NCBI GenBank assembly: GCA_031259655.1
Contig: JAIRLF010000014.1
Span: forward strand, 1-5,658
Reading direction: 5' to 3'
DNA length: 5,658 nucleotides
Origin: Prevotellaceae bacterium
GTDB lineage: Bacteria; Bacteroidota; Bacteroidia; Bacteroidales; UBA932
Shown here: positions 5,171 through 5,658 of the stretch, in pieces
Numbering within the stretch: the first letter of the stretch is position 1
Layout of the letters: each line of letters starts with the position of its first letter
Made by a program: the position numbers and the translations under genes
The notes under the pieces: generated by a model
What the model saw: only the letters and a program-made list of their open reading frames with translations
What the model was told of the DNA's origin: nothing
Databases searched by the model: none

Positions 5171-5658
5171 TTATCGATAAGCTTTTCCGGTTTTGTCGAT
5201 GTAAAACTCTCGACCGTTCAATTTTACACGAGCAAACCCTTCGGAAAAATCATCTGCGCCATCGTATTTCAAAGGAATGACTTGTTTGCCGGTTTTGTCG
5301 ATATAGCCATATTTGCCGTTCAATTTTACACGAGCAAGCCCTTCGGAAAAAGGCGAGGCATAATTGTATTTCAAAGGAATGACCTGTTTGCCGGTTTTGT
5401 CAATATAGCCATATTTGCCGTTCAATTCTACACGAGCAAACCCTTCGGAAAAAGGCTCTGCAAAATCGTATTTCAAAGGAATGACTTCTTTGCCGGTTCT
5501 GTCGATATAGCCCCATTTGCCGTCCAATAATCTCTCATAGTGAGCTACAGCAGCAAGTCCTTCGGAAAAAGACTGTGCATTATCGTATTTCAAAGGAATA
5601 ACTTCTTTGCCGGTTCTGTCGATAAAGCCCCATTTGCCGCTAAAGAGTCCTTCCGGTA
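5171..5658 (-). CDS. WG-repeat protein, C-terminal part (5' partial, runs off right edge)
   Basis: The frame is open from the right edge of the window to TAA at 5173-5171, giving 161 visible codons. A TTG at 5593 could be mistaken for a start, but it is the Leu of a PLKYD motif inside a repeat, and WG coding continues upstream of it (EGLFSGKWGFIDRTGKEVIP), so the true start is outside. Visible content is the tail of one repeat, a 39-residue repeat with an AHYERLLDG insertion (8-46), three regular 34-residue repeats (47-148), and a short final unit YIDKTGKAYR. No Pro-Cys variant repeats occur here, unlike in the next gene. It has the same orientation as the neighbouring WG gene, whose start lies 36 bp downstream of its stop, so the two are likely co-transcribed paralogues. 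Signal peptide and total length cannot be seen. Confidence 0.87.
   Translation of the reverse strand, partial: PEGLFSGKWGFIDRTGKEVIPLKYDNAQSFSEGLAAVAHYERLLDGKWGYIDRTGKEVIPLKYDFAEPFSEGFARVELNGKYGYIDKTGKQVIPLKYNYASPFSEGLARVKLNGKYGYIDKTGKQVIPLKYDGADDFSEGFARVKLNGREFYIDKTGKAYR
5171..5658 (-). repeat. Second tandem array of 102-bp WG-coding repeats
   Basis: Three regular 102-bp units, one longer unit at the right edge and a short end unit make up the visible gene. DNA similarity to the neighbouring array is very high: 5287-5351 and 4621-4685 differ at one base in 65. Both arrays lie in the same reading frame relative to the window. Confidence 0.88.

Noticed and set aside
5134..5171. The two WG genes as one gene broken by a frameshift or stop
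   Set aside because: The upstream gene ends with a short terminal unit (YIDKTGKAYR), and the downstream one begins with its own signal peptide and TPR-like region, so they are separate genes.
5147..5530. Plus-strand open frame of 127 codons opposite the second WG gene
   Set aside because: Same cause as the other antisense frame: an exact mirror of the WG repeats, with a repeating FAGFVDIAIFAVQFYTSKPFG peptide.
5171..5593. A complete 140-residue WG protein starting at TTG 5593
   Set aside because: The TTG encodes the Leu of a PLKYD motif inside a repeat, and WG coding continues in frame to the right edge. The gene is 5' partial.
3776..5658. CRISPR array or other non-coding tandem repeat
   Set aside because: The regular spacing is explained by 34-codon protein repeats with an intact frame, and there are no spacer-like unique segments between short identical repeats.

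Overview
The window looks like a chromosomal segment of a Bacteroidota species, most likely order Bacteroidales. The evidence is the AT-rich gene starts without Shine-Dalgarno sequences, a secreted esterase of the type common in gut Bacteroidales, a MenG/UbiE methyltransferase, WG-repeat proteins with '...YA/Q' signal peptides, and a TonB-type C-terminal segment of the Bacteroidales kind. The species cannot be told from sequence alone.

Left half, plus strand (1-2496): four genes run in the same direction with short gaps or an overlap, probably as one transcription unit. They are the 3' end of a glycerophosphodiester phosphodiesterase, a polyprenol-phosphate mannose synthase-like GT2 glycosyltransferase, the menaquinone methyltransferase ubiE/menG (overlapping the glycosyltransferase), and a secreted alpha/beta-hydrolase esterase. 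These are ordinary housekeeping and envelope genes. A nested palindromic repeat at 2501-2561 follows the esterase stop at once and sits in the convergent gap.

Right half, minus strand (5658 down to 2611): reading in the gene direction, there is a 5'-truncated WG-repeat gene that runs off the right edge; 36 bp later a secreted TPR-like plus WG-repeat protein of 452 residues; a proline-rich protein ending in half of a TonB C-terminal-like domain, joined to the WG gene by an ATGA stop/start overlap; then a 161-bp spacer of about 17% G+C; and last an FHA-TM-TPR membrane protein. I infer that these form an envelope-associated module. The FHA domain would face the cytoplasm, and the WG proteins would lie in the periplasm or outside. 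The biochemical role of such clusters is not known to me.

The most notable signals are repeat evolution in the WG genes (a three-repeat, 306-bp higher-order period, and near-identical 65-bp stretches shared by the two genes), the half-length TonB domain coupled to a WG gene, the degenerate phosphothreonine-binding site of the FHA protein, and the hairpin-within-palindrome intergenic repeat. I saw no tRNA, rRNA, CRISPR array or transposase.
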